Below are positions 18,769 through 29,121 of a stretch of 32,354 bases of DNA, in pieces (positions within the stretch are counted from its first letter, which is position 1; every line of letters begins with the position of its first letter). Position numbers and translations under genes: made by a program. Source of the stretch: Chara braunii (taxonomy: Eukaryota > Streptophyta > Charophyceae > Charales > Characeae). Under the pieces are notes generated by a model. It made no database searches. It had not been told where the DNA came from and saw only the letters and a list, made by a program, of their open reading frames with translations. The stretch covers positions 51,940 through 84,293 of the forward strand of contig BFEA01000233.1 in assembly GCA_003427395.1 (NCBI GenBank). The letters are read 5' to 3'.

Positions 18769-19389
18769 ACCTCAAAACGGCGTCGGGCGCGGCTCCGGCG
18801 TAACTACGAACACAGATTTTAATTGCACTTCAGGCGACCCCGTCAATACAACACACCCCCACGCGTTCCTACCGCAGTCCCGCGTCCCAAAACAAGACGA
18901 GATAGCAAAGGGGCCCATAACAATAGACAAAAGGGGAATAAAAATAAAAATTAACAGTGACGTCGAGGACCCGCGGGATTGCTGGCACCGCGCCAGCCCT
19001 GCTCATCGCACGAAGTCGCGCCGTCGTCGCCGATGCCGTCGTGGAGGTCGTTCTCCGCACGCTCGCAGGTCTCAGTCAAACATACCAATCAAAAGAGAAG
19101 TATCCTTAAATCCTAGGTCGATCAAAATCAACTAAGCAAATAATAATAACTTCAAGCAAAACAATCGACGTTCACGTCGGCTGTATAACCAACAGTTAGG
19201 GAAGGAATCACGCACGCCTTAAACCTGCGCGCCCACGCACTCCCTATCCTAGTCAACCATCCAGCCGTCGTAAACACGTCGACACAACCGCGCCTGGCGC
19301 GGTATACTTAAACCTCAATCCAAGCTATTTTCTGTCGCTTGCAAAAACCAGGGCGGATACCCTTGTAAGGATATTCGCACCGACAACGT

Positions 19390-20454
19390 AAAGCGACATT
19401 CTACTTGAATAACATCGGGAATCAACAAGTTTTTATGCCAACTTTTTATTCAAACAACAATAACAGTTATATTGTTGTTTCTTTAAAAAAATACTTGAGT
19501 TGATAAATCATTAGATCATCAACGTAAATAATCAATTATCTCGCACACCCATACCCTTAGTCGATTTGACATCCTACTTGGTGTAAGCGATACATCGGCC
19601 TTATTGGAGCACTTATAGCCTATTACAACGAACTCATCACCTTTTGCTTCACTCAACACGACACTTGATCGCTTTACTGTTTATTATAAAATATAATAAT
19701 AAAATCTCGCTTTTGTACTTTACAGTTATGATAAAAGTTGTAAGAAGAAAAAACAAAACATTAAAAAGAGACAAATAATAAAAAATTAAATAAAAAATAT
19801 TATCTTCTTTTATAATCGAGTTAGGTGTGAAAGATTACATGAACTTTAGGTAGCAATCTAACATTCATAATTTTTTTGCAATCATACGAAAGAGGGAAAA
19901 GGAAGAAAGGATAAAAAAAAAAAAGTAATGATGACAATCCAACCACAAGTTTCTTTAAAGTTTCAAAATTTGTCAGGCATATATTTTTTTAATGAAAATT
20001 CATTTTACCTATAGATAGTAGCAAAACGATCAGAGAAAAAAAATAGTAAGAAAATACACAATTTTCCACTATATTGTGTTAGGCCATATTACTTATTATT
20101 ATAATACTTCTTAAGTTCGTTTAAAAAAAAACATCATTGCTTAATTTTATTTTTTTGTTAAAAAAACATGAAAAATCATTAAACCTAACACAATTAAATT
20201 ATTATGTAGATTCATATGGTTGGTGAGCTAATTCACCTTGTGTGCCCCCCGCCTCCCCCCCTCCCCATCTGCATTACAACAAGTTCAACAGTATTTTAAT
20301 TTTAAAGTAACGAGGAATTTGTTATTTAAGGAATGTGTGAAAAAAAAAAAAACAGAAACATATGAGGGTGATTTATAACTAAACACAATGAAAAGGAAGA
20401 CACTGTGATAGGTAACAGATCTTGTGATATGCGTGAACAATTATACTCCAAAAG
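19390..20454. other. AT-rich intergenic sequence, no gene seen
   Basis: Strongly AT-rich, with short A and T runs and one C-rich patch (about 20244-20270). No long frame and no repeat relationship that I could see inside the window. Confidence 0.5.
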
Positions 20455-20886
20455 AATATTGTGAAAGAGCAGTGACATGGCGCGTGAGTGTTAGCCTCCA
20501 CCTTTGAACAAGCGGCTGCCCACTACGTCGTGTTTCTATTGATTGTCACCCGATCATGATCAAAGGGGGTTCTTCAAAACACCAACCCAAAAAGGACAGA
20601 CATCGACTGCAATTATTAATTAAATAGTGGTTAGTGAGGCCCAATCCCTGGTCCACAATAAAAAAACGAAGATTTAATCATCATTTTTTGTTTTTATCAT
20701 CGATATTTTATTGGTCCATCGTGTGTTACTGCGCCAAATATGCTCGGACACCCATCTTGTCCGCAGCGGGCTCTTCATGCCGTTTGGGATCCTGCCTATA
20801 AATCTGAAACAAAAATTTACCTACCACACAATCGGAACTCAAATTATCTACTTGTCGAGTCACACTAAATTTGAAGTTTCTGGTAG
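20455..20886 (+). repeat. Dispersed repeat R, copy 1 (holds the empty site of element B)
   Basis: Matches 24900-25324 over its length: CCTCCACCTTTGAAC, AAAACACCAACCCAAAAAGG, CTGCGCCAAATATG and CGTTTGGGATCC all recur in order. The first part corresponds to the C-terminal end of the coiled-coil pseudogene at 24357-25052, but here with indels and stops. The other copy breaks off at the position equivalent to 20883, exactly where element B begins. Confidence 0.8.
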
Positions 20887-21057
20887 TCCCGAAGAGGTCC
20901 ATTGTCCAAAACCAACAGGTATCGCAAATTTGTGTGCCCAAGAATTTATTTTCTAGTCTTATTCATAATGCCAAGGTCTAGTGTTTGAACCCGACCATAG
21001 TATGGGTATCCGTCCGAAGGTTATATAGAAGACCGCACAATTACTTATATCCATACG

Positions 21058-21060
<3 letters not shown>

Positions 21061-21091
<31 letters not shown>

Positions 21092-21130
21092 TATACATAT
21101 ATATATATTATATTTATCTATCTATCTTTA
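21061..21130. repeat. TC, TA and TATC microsatellites
   Basis: Short (TC)n, then interrupted (TA)n containing TATATGTATA and TATACATATA, then TATC units. Confidence 0.9.
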
Positions 21131-21313
21131 TCTCCAACTCTTCTACCTTGTTCTCTAACAAAATATTGTACTACTTGTCTTCAAACCTCCGGATCGTCCA
21201 GCTTACCACCCTATCCGAACTCGAATTAGTTTGTAGCTCCTTCACGAGACATAGTGTCAGCAAAACTCGCAACTTCGAATAATTCGAGCATCTTACAATA
21301 CTATGTAGATGAC

Positions 21314-22805
21314 TTAAGATCTCAACATCGTCGTTTGCTTATCAATGTATGATCCATAGTCTTGGATACTATGAAATTTCAACGGTCTCCCCTCTGTTAT
21401 GCAATTCTTATTCTTGGTCCGAATAACACATAACATCCGAGGTTCATCCTGGTTGACAAAAATCCTGCAGCCCAGGAAAGATAGTGTCACGTCTTTTTCA
21501 TATGTGCACTCAAGAGTAAGATTTGGAGGGTAGTTGTCTTTCAACTTGTTTACAATATCCCTCAAATGGCATACCGAGTCAATCTTTTGTATTAAGTAGC
21601 TTACGAAAATAACTATGTCATTCATGTGCCTAAGCCTAAGGATTCTCCTCTGATCTGTCCCGAGATCGTGCATGAACATGGCTTTACTTCGGGCACACAA
21701 GATGCAAGCAAGGGCAGGGCTCGTGTGACCGCCCATCGGGATCTTTTTCATTTGCTGGATCCGCTCGCCTTCAGCTAAATTGAATGACTCGGAGTGCTTT
21801 AGTTCAAACTCGATCCAAACATGCATCTGATCAAATTTGATATAGTGTCAAAAATCCGGATTAACCAATTGATCGATTCTTGAATCGTCGCATGTGTCAG
21901 CTCAACAAATATAGTTTTTATATCAAACATGACACCCCACACTCCACGAGTCGGATCAGAGTGTTTTTGTCACTTTCTTTGCACCTTCCTTCGTTGGAGA
22001 GTTCTAGGCAAGTGCAATTGATCGTCAGTGGCCCGAATCCTTGTCCTTTGGAATGACATAGATGTCTCCAAGCCTGCCTTTCTTCCTCCATGATCCCGTC
22101 TTCATCAGACTCATATCATTGTATCATTTTCTAGTCCTGGGTAACGCTTCTTCTATAGTGATATCGCACATAAAGAAATTGTCACTATGCTATAAAATGT
22201 CAAGGAGGCCCGACGAAGGGCCCATGCGTAAACCACTCGACACACCACGTATGTGTACCTGGATTGGGATCCAATGATATACATACCAAACCTCTCAACT
22301 TCCGTTTGCAGTCCTGGAACACGTGGTAATAGTTATCTCGTGATTTATCTTGTTCACATGCGCAGGAATCGACCTAACTCAAGTGTACGGTAAGTCTCTT
22401 ACCCGCATTACCGAAGATCTCACCTATCCGATCCAAGATCGCAACCATAATCCCACGTCTTACTTCCCTCCTCCGTTGCAGAGGGATATTCCTCGCATAT
22501 AGAAGGAAATTTTGGTCATCGAGATCAAATAACCTACATCATACATATCCTTCCGTAAGTGGGAAAGACTTATCTTCGCAAGTACAAATCTTGTCATTTG
22601 AGCTTGTGTAGTATCGATGGTTGTAAAGCACGTCACTAACTCTCTGGTTCTCATACCAGACAATACAAACATGTCTTTGTACGGTTATAGTGATTTCCTC
22701 ACTCAACCCCAGATCTTCAATCTTCTCTTTAGTGATGTTACATACTCTTTTTTTGTTCACCTTGTCGTCATAAAGAATCTTAATAGTCTGCTCTTTCTTA
22801 AGTTA
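21314..22805 (-). pseudogene. Decayed reverse transcriptase, Penelope-like type
   Basis: The longest surviving frame (21826 down to 21314, 170 residues) contains IPMGGHTSPALA at residues 29-40, RHMNDIVIF at 66-74 (the catalytic box, normally with two consecutive Asp, here Asn-Asp), and LTLECTYEKDVTLSFLGCRI at about 103-122. Upstream in other frames I read GDIYVIPKDKD (about 22069-22037) and FDIKTIFVEL (21927-21898), both familiar early motifs of such polymerases. Further upstream is a Cys-containing stretch ICTCEDKSFPLTEGYV (before 22539). At least two frameshifts plus stops separate the pieces. The motif pattern suggests a Penelope-like or related retroelement; assignment within RT classes is inference. 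The altered catalytic box also argues that it is dead. Confidence 0.75.
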
Positions 22806-23466
22806 AAGCCAAATTTCCCATTTAGCACCCTAAAAATAATAATTCGCATTCTCTGTCTATTTCGCTTATCGAAGCCCATAGTCACCTTGTACATATATTT
22901 CAATGCATTGATTTCCGTTTTCCATAATATTTTTCTATGTCATGGTTGAGTGAGATGTAACAACAACTTTCGTCGCATCTTGGTAGGGATGCAGTTGTTT
23001 CATCAGAGTCCTTAATAATTATTAGGTCACCTCATTCAATCATATTTTTACCATCCTTCAATAGATAAGTGACCCCGCGAATCTCTAGCAACGTTATACA
23101 AAATCTTCGCTTGAGGACTTTCTAGCCCTTGCGAGGCGGTTAACGGAGGCCTCAATTTTCAGACAACTTCTCATGCCATTTATAACAAAAACCAAAGGTC
23201 ATTTAAACCAAACTTGCCACCAATTCATAGAGTGGAAATCACTGTTGTATCTCACGAGGGCTTTGTTGAATATTTTTCGAATCAATTGTTTTTTATTTTT
23301 TCTCTATCATTCTACGAAATTTATGCATGCATGAGAACATCTATGTGGCGACTTTGATCCAAGAAAGAGGATTGGAGCGATAACTGACCGGGAAGGACAT
23401 TTAGGACGGTGGTTGCTACCCTAACGACAGTGAAGACGAAGAAACACATACTAGGCGAATGATAGG
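22806..23466. other. Intergenic sequence, no gene seen
   Basis: AT-moderate. Possible further decayed 5' sequence of the reverse transcriptase on the minus strand, but I could not follow a frame beyond about 22805. Confidence 0.4.
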
Positions 23467-23489
23467 ATGAACTGTGACACACGAGTGAA

Positions 23490-23572
23490 TAATGGTAATA
23501 GTAATAATATTAATAATACTTATAATACTAATAATATTCATAATACTAATTATACTTATAATCAGGGTTACC
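23490..23572. repeat. Degenerate AAT/ATT-rich tract
   Basis: Imperfect repeats of TAATAATA, TATAATACTA and similar words. They border the left end of hAT-like copy H4 and are likely the same low-complexity tract as the one on its right, split by the insertion. Confidence 0.8.
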
Positions 23573-24282
23573 TGACCGAACTTTCGGGGGCCCTGGGCTG
23601 GCCCCCGAACGTTCGGGGTCGCGTTCAGGGGTCGAACACCTCTAGGTTCGGCCCCAGCAAAAAAATAATTCGGGGCCTAAAAATAAGTTTTTTTTTCTGA
23701 ATTTGTTTTTGTGAGTTCTCTATGATCTAACCTACACGCCTATAAATTTTGAAGCCATTATGCCAAAAAAACATTAAAAATCGTCAAAGATGGGGGTGTC
23801 AAAACGTGCTCGCTCACTCACTATTTTGTTTTTTTTCACTTTTTACTTTTTGTTTTCACTTTATTTTTGGGCTTAAAAAAAATTATTATTTTTTGAAAAA
23901 CATTAAATGAGTTATTGATTATGTAAACTACATATCTGTAAAGTTTCAGGGCATTTGTCAATGCCAAAAAATAATTAAAAATCGGCAAAGATTGTGGTGT
24001 CGAAAAGGTGTTGGCACACTCACTCATTTTAATTCTCTTTTTATTTTTTCATATTTTTATCATAGTGTTTATTTTCTGTATTTGATTCTTAATTCAAATT
24101 TCGTAAAGAATTTGGATGTAGTGCCCAGACAAATGTTGTTTAGTTGATTTTTCTCCATTACATATTTTGTTTCGGAATTGTTTGATTTTTTTTTATTTTT
24201 TATTTTTTTTTCCGACGTTCGGCCGTTAGAAGGGGTCCCGTACGTTCGGGCGTTCGGCCCGTCCCGAACGCCGGTAACCCTG
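23573..24282 (+). mobile_element. hAT-like non-autonomous element, copy H4
   Basis: Starts CAGGGTTACCTGACCGAA and ends inverted CAGGGTTACCGGCGTTCGGG; the first ten bases are identical. Length 710 bp. Colinear with H2, including both internal modules. The flanking octamers CTTATAAT and ATAATAAT match at 6 of 8 positions, but in low-complexity sequence, so the TSD is weak evidence. No transposase. Confidence 0.88.

Positions 24283-24352
<70 letters not shown>
24283..24352. repeat. (AAT)n microsatellite
   Basis: About 23 perfect ATA/AAT units directly abutting the right end of H4. Confidence 0.97.
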
Positions 24353-24355
<3 letters not shown>

Positions 24356-24356
24356 C

Positions 24357-25052
24357 TATAATCGATATGGCGGATTATCGTGGCAACAAAAGAAGGATGT
24401 AGAAGGTATCAATTGGATGGGAGAACTCTGTGCAAACATAGCGAAAGAGTGAAAGGAGAGAGAGAAACGAGAGAAGGAGGAAAGGCGTTTGAAGCTGGAA
24501 GAGAGGTAGGAAAGAAAGGAGGATCTATATCGGCAACACAAGTCGCAGATTGAGAGACACTGGCAATCAGAGATCCGAGATGCCGAGCTTATGGCGACCA
24601 TGACATCACAACTCAAGACTCTTCATGATAAACTCACGAGACAAATGGAGGAAGTGCGATCTATGGTGCATGTTCGAGATCAGTAAAAGGAGAATGTCAA
24701 AACGTTGCGAAGCGAGGTGACGGACGTTGAGAGGGATCTGTCGCAGGCCGATAGTCTTGAAAAGGAGAAAGGGCAGCTGAGAAGAAAATTGACGCAACTG
24801 CGCAAATTGAAGGAGAAGCAAGATCAAATATGGTCGAAGAAGAAGGTGATGGAGTAAGAGATGGAACACGAACTGAATCATATATTCACCGGCTCTTCCA
24901 ACAGATCGTGAAAGAATACAGGCATGGCATGTGATTGCGAACCTCCACCTTCGAACCAGCAGTTTTCCCCTACGAGGGGTTTTGATCGGTTGCTTACTGA
25001 TCGTCATCAGGGGGAATCCCTTAAAACACCAACCCAGAAAGGACTGACATAG
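24357..25052 (+). pseudogene. Coiled-coil protein pseudogene, probably transposon-derived (gag-like position unknown)
   Basis: One plus-strand frame can be read for about 690 bp with no frameshift, interrupted only by TGA 24450, TAG 24507, TAA 24684, TAA 24855 and TGA 24909, and closed by TAG at 25050. The translation is a highly charged Glu/Lys/Arg/Gln/Leu coiled coil (segments such as KEREKREKEERRLKLEER and EKEKGQLRRKLTQLRKLKEK), then a Pro-rich tail including ESLKTPTQKGLT. Each internal stop is one C-to-T change from Arg or Gln (CGA, CAG, CAA, CAA, CGA), residues expected in a coiled coil. The tail recurs at 20455-20600, so the gene belongs to a repeated element. The start is not defined. 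A gag-like or accessory transposon protein is a guess. Confidence 0.7.
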
Positions 25053-25324
25053 ACCGCAATTGTTAGTTAAATACTGGTTAGTGAGCTCACGTCCCTGGTT
25101 CACAACCAAAGAACTAAGCTTTAATTTTTTTTTGTGTATCAATGTAACCCATTAGTTCACTATGTAGTACTGCGCCGGATATGTGCGGACACCCAACCTA
25201 ACAACAGTAGGCTCTGCGTGTCGTTTGGGATCCGACCTATAAGTCTGAAACAGAAACTCACGTAGTACGAAATTCGGACTCAAATCATCTATTTTTCGAG
25301 TCCCATTAGCTTCATAGTTTTTGG
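25053..25324 (+). repeat. Dispersed repeat R, copy 2, downstream part
   Basis: Continues the match with 20600-20883 after the pseudogene stop. It ends at AGTTTTTGG (25324), immediately followed by TGTCGAGCGCATC of element B. Copy 1 reads on from AGTTTCTGG into TAGTCCCG instead. Confidence 0.8.
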
Positions 25325-27047
25325 TGTCGAGCGCATCAGTCTCACAGGGGGGGACCTTCCCGGCCACGCCACGCAGGATTCATGAATGACTTTCTTACCC
25401 ATGGTGCAATGGAGCTTTTGTCGCCACTATGGCCGAGTGCGTCATCCATACCTCTCGTGAACCCTTAGTATAACATGATAGGGTCACACGCTGTAAGACT
25501 TACCTCCGCCGAAGGGGTTGTCACCACCCTTGAACGGGCATGTCCCCACTCTGGAACGGGCGTGTCCCCACCGAGCTACAGAACCACCTGCGAAAGCTGA
25601 TTAGTTGCAATCATAGAGCTGACTGAGCCGAGAGCGTTTCTCGTACGTTGTAGCATAGGGGTACGCGTGGTCCCACGTCTCTACAGGACCCATGAACGAA
25701 TCGACACATTGGGGGGCTGAAATCCCAAGCGTGACTCATCGTCGCTCGACTAGGACGCATCCTTCTTACCAAGCGTTACACCACGCCAAAGACCAATGAA
25801 TCTTATTACTCACACAATCAAAACACTTCTAGTCCCTTCAGTATCCGACCTATAACCTTTCGACACAAAATCGGTTAAGCGTCGCGCGCGAAACGTATAA
25901 TAAATATCAAGCAGACGCAGGCTTACTTATATCGACTAGCCTGCATATATACGCAAGCAGTGGCAACGATGGAGTTATATGTAGTACCCGTAATCACGTG
26001 GCCCTCAATGGTCTCGAGGGTGGCGTTCGACACTCAACTGTCGGCTGACACACGCCTTTAGGGATTAATTTCTCAACGCTAGACAACCGTTAAGGTGGAT
26101 GAGAGGCCTACCCTCTTCTTCACCTTGCAAAGAGTGGGTGGTAGACAGGTTTATGCCTCTTGTGACAGCCAACACTTATGGTCTTAGAGATGAGCTCCAT
26201 CATCTAGGGCTTGGAGAGAAGTTAAGGGGTTTGACTTTGACGGCCATAAAATTCAACGCCCAACTAGTATAATAAGTTTAAAAATCAAAAGGTAAAAGGG
26301 GGTCTCTCTTTTCTCTCAAATGCAAAATCCGCTCAACCCTTACGTACGGTCACAGTAGACCACGCAGATATTCAAATTATATACATATACACATATATAT
26401 GGGGGTATACGATATGAAACGACCACTTCTCACAATCACAGTGTAACCTTCTTCCATAATATATATATGTGATCGCAGAGAATTCAAATCCAGAGTCCGA
26501 ACCACAATCTACCTACAATCACATTAAAGATTCAACCAAACGTCTATGTACTACACGGGGTCAACTTCAACCACTCTCTGCATTCATACCCCTCGCTTTA
26601 GTCAAACCAACCTTACTCTTTGTCCAACCGCCCATAATAAAATATCAGTGTCTTTGTTAAATTGTCATTCAATAAAGTCCGGTTGAAAACCCAACAAAAC
26701 AATTCAAACCACAGGGGCTAAAGCCTTTAGGTTGAGTAGCGATAGTGAATTATAGTTGAGTCGTAAGCCGACGAATCGGCATAAAATGATCCTCGTGGGA
26801 TCAAGCTAAGACTAGTCAAATCATGAATTTAAATGCTCAAAGATGACTTGTAACACAAGACAGGCCAACACCCAAACTAAGCTTATAAGTGTATGGAGAA
26901 TAATCTGCATATCATGCCTCACTCAAACCCTTCCCTTAGCTAAGTCTAAACCTATCCCTAAGAAAGTGCCCAAGGAAAAGAAAAACTTTTGTCGGCATCT
27001 TCCCTTCACGGGTTGGATTGCCAAAATTTTTCCTACCATAATATAAT

Positions 27048-27640
27048 CTAACTCCTTTAAACTAATAAAATTTCGGCAGCGCTTCCCGTATGAAAAATGT
27101 TTTCTGATAATTTATATTCATTTGAATATGGAAACTGAACTAACATTTAACTCTAGAGAATCATTTTTTTCTAACTCCCTGAATTAGTAAAAATTTTGGC
27201 AGCATCTCCTTTAGAGAAGCAGACTTCCTTGATTTATACTGAGTCGGATGAAAACTCGATATAGAACTTGAGTCATATTAAGACAACATTTAACGAACTC
27301 CTTAGATTTGTAAAACCTTTGGCAGCACTCCCTTTAGAGAAGTGTCAATCCAAAATTTATACAAAACTAAATACAAAGCCTAAAGTGTCTAACTCCCCGA
27401 AGTAACAAAAATTCGGTTAACACTTCGCCTAAAAAATAATTTTTTTCAAATTTTTACGAAGTCGGATATAAAACTTAGACAAACGTTGAACCTTCAATTA
27501 CTAAAATTAAACCGACAAACTCCTTCATTTTGTAAAAATTTCGGCACAGAGAAAGTAACTATTTAAAATTTATACAGAACAAAGTAAAATAAATGATCTT
27601 AAAAAATGCGAGAATCAAAATAAGTATAAAAAAATTAGTT
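27048..27640 (+). repeat. Five ~95-126-bp tandem units in element B
   Basis: Units start at about 27048, 27171, 27294, 27389 and 27515. The first three carry the core AAAATTTCGGCAGCGCTTCC or a close variant (TTTGGCAGCACTCCC); the fourth and fifth are eroded. Corresponds to the three-unit array at 13994-14360. Confidence 0.82.
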
Positions 27641-27865
27641 AAGAATATGCAGGAATTGAACTAACTCCTATAGCTCTAGCACGTAACGAGCTACTAAAGC
27701 AACTACCTATCAAACCGAAACTCAGACTAAGTAAAACTCCCATGCAGTCACATGCACGTCTATACCACAATGGTAAGTACTTTCTCCAAACCCCAAGTCA
27801 TTTTCACAAAGAATAGTTAATGGAACCTTTGGATGATTTGTTCATTTTTACCCAGTTTTTTGCGT

Positions 27866-29121
27866 AAAGCTAGACCATTCAACTTAGAACAACAGAAAAA
27901 TTCCCACGAGAAATGAAAGTTGAAAAAATATTCCATGAAAAAAAATCATTCATATTTATAAATTATCATTCGAATATTCGTTCAATTCTAGAATTTTCGA
28001 TTTTATTTGAAGAGTTCTCGTCTAAATATGAACTTTCTCTTTCAACTACATCTATTTGTTCAAGATGGAATGAAAGTATGGACGAGTTTATGAAATGTTT
28101 TAATTGAATTTTCATTCTACTACAACCAATATCTTCTAATTTAGATTGGATTAACTTATTTATGACTGAAAATCCTTAATTAGAATGACAGTCCAATTAA
28201 AATATTTCATGAACTCACCCATACTTTCATTATATCTCTAGCATGCAATCCAAATAAGAAGGGATATCATATTATTGAAATGAAAGTTTGCAAGCAAGAT
28301 GAAACTTTTTAAAATTGGAATGACATTTTTTAAGATGGAATGAAAATTTGCAATTTAGATTGTAATTTTACTATAGAATGATTATTTAATTCTCAGAATT
28401 TTTTTCATTGAAACAAAGTCTAGCTTTGCCATTGAATATACACAAACACATGACACTGTTACTTTTATCTTCTTTGGGAATGTGACTAAGCCATTCAATT
28501 TAGAAACAAAGCTTAGTTGCCCTGAAAAGTTTAAATAGTCAAGTTATATATAATTTTATGCACTTAGTCTTTTTAGGTAGCATAAGACTGATCCATTCAA
28601 CTTAAAAACAAAGTTCAGCTTGACTTTTCTTACCAACAATTAATATTCTTAATTTATTATATTTCATTATTATATCCAGACCATTCAACTTGTTCATAAA
28701 GTATAAATAAAAGTATTATTTGATTTTGTTATTTGTGTGACTCTAGACCAAACCATTCAGCTTAGAAAAAAAACTTTACCCTTCACCTGATCTGCTTCGG
28801 AATAAACAAAAGATAGTTTGAGCCATTCAACTTAGAAACAAAACTCAAACTTTTTTTTTCAAAAACAATAAAGAAACATAAGGAGACTGGGTCATTCAAC
28901 TTAGAAATAAAACTCAGTCTCACTTAGAAAATCCCAAAGTAAACCAAGGTGACAAAACCATTCAACTTAAAAACTAACCTTGGTCCCTAAAATGCAATCG
29001 CAGGCAGCCCTCGCAAGTCAGAGCAACCAGACCATTCAACTTATGAACAAAGTCTAGTCTTCCAGACGGTTAAAATAAACACAGCACAAGGCCATTCAAC
29101 TTAGAAACTAAACCCAGCCTT
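27866..29121 (+). repeat. Array of ~9 stem-loops with constant loop and variable stems (element B)
   Basis: The loop consensus is CATTCAACTTAGAAACAAA. Clear stems: AAAGCTAGAC/GTCTAGCTTT (27866-27875 with 28418-28427, split by a MITE); ACTAAGC/GCTTAGT (28485-28517); AGTTTGAG/CTCAAACT (28815-28851); GAGACTGGGT/ACTCAGTCTC (28883-28921, one G-T); ACCAAGGT/ACCTTGGT (28943-28984); AAGGC/GCCTT (29088-29121). Shorter: CTGA/TCAG (28588-28618) and AGAC/GTCT (29029-29055). Units near 28679 and 28745 have lost the stem. Loops are 19-26 nt. Confidence 0.82.
27890..28409. mobile_element. AT-rich MITE nested in a stem-loop unit of element B
   Basis: About 520 bp absent from element A, lying between the two halves of the first stem-loop. 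Internal 38-bp arms at 28069-28106 and 28194-28231 are inverted with 34 matches. The outer ends are weakly inverted (GAAAAATTC near the left, GAATTTTTTTC at the right). GAA on both sides could be a 3-bp TSD. Superfamily not assigned. Confidence 0.6.

Larger units (their letters stand above)
12242..19389 (+). mobile_element. Element A: large TG...CA element with 4-bp TSD, apparently non-coding
   Basis: It starts TGTCGAGCGCATC at 12246 and ends GCACCGACA at 19385, between direct ACGT tetranucleotides (12242-12245 and 19386-19389). The ends form a short inverted repeat TGTCG/CGACA as in LTRs. Element B (25325 onward) is a diverged copy in the same orientation, alignable by eye in blocks to about 18.2 kb. 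I see no paired long terminal repeats inside A and no gag, protease, RT or integrase. It could be a very large solo LTR, a large retrotransposon derivative, or something else. Stretches without a separate entry (12260-13990, 15470-16720, 18770-19380) hold no recognised gene. Confidence 0.7.

Noticed and set aside
18960-19010. Possible antisense 18S rRNA (GGGATTGCTGGCACC)
   Set aside because: Only about 15 bases resemble the conserved GCTGCTGGCACC region; the flanks do not follow 18S order.
24356-25142. 86- and 178-codon minus-strand frames
   Set aside because: They are antisense shadows of the plus-strand coiled-coil pseudogene.
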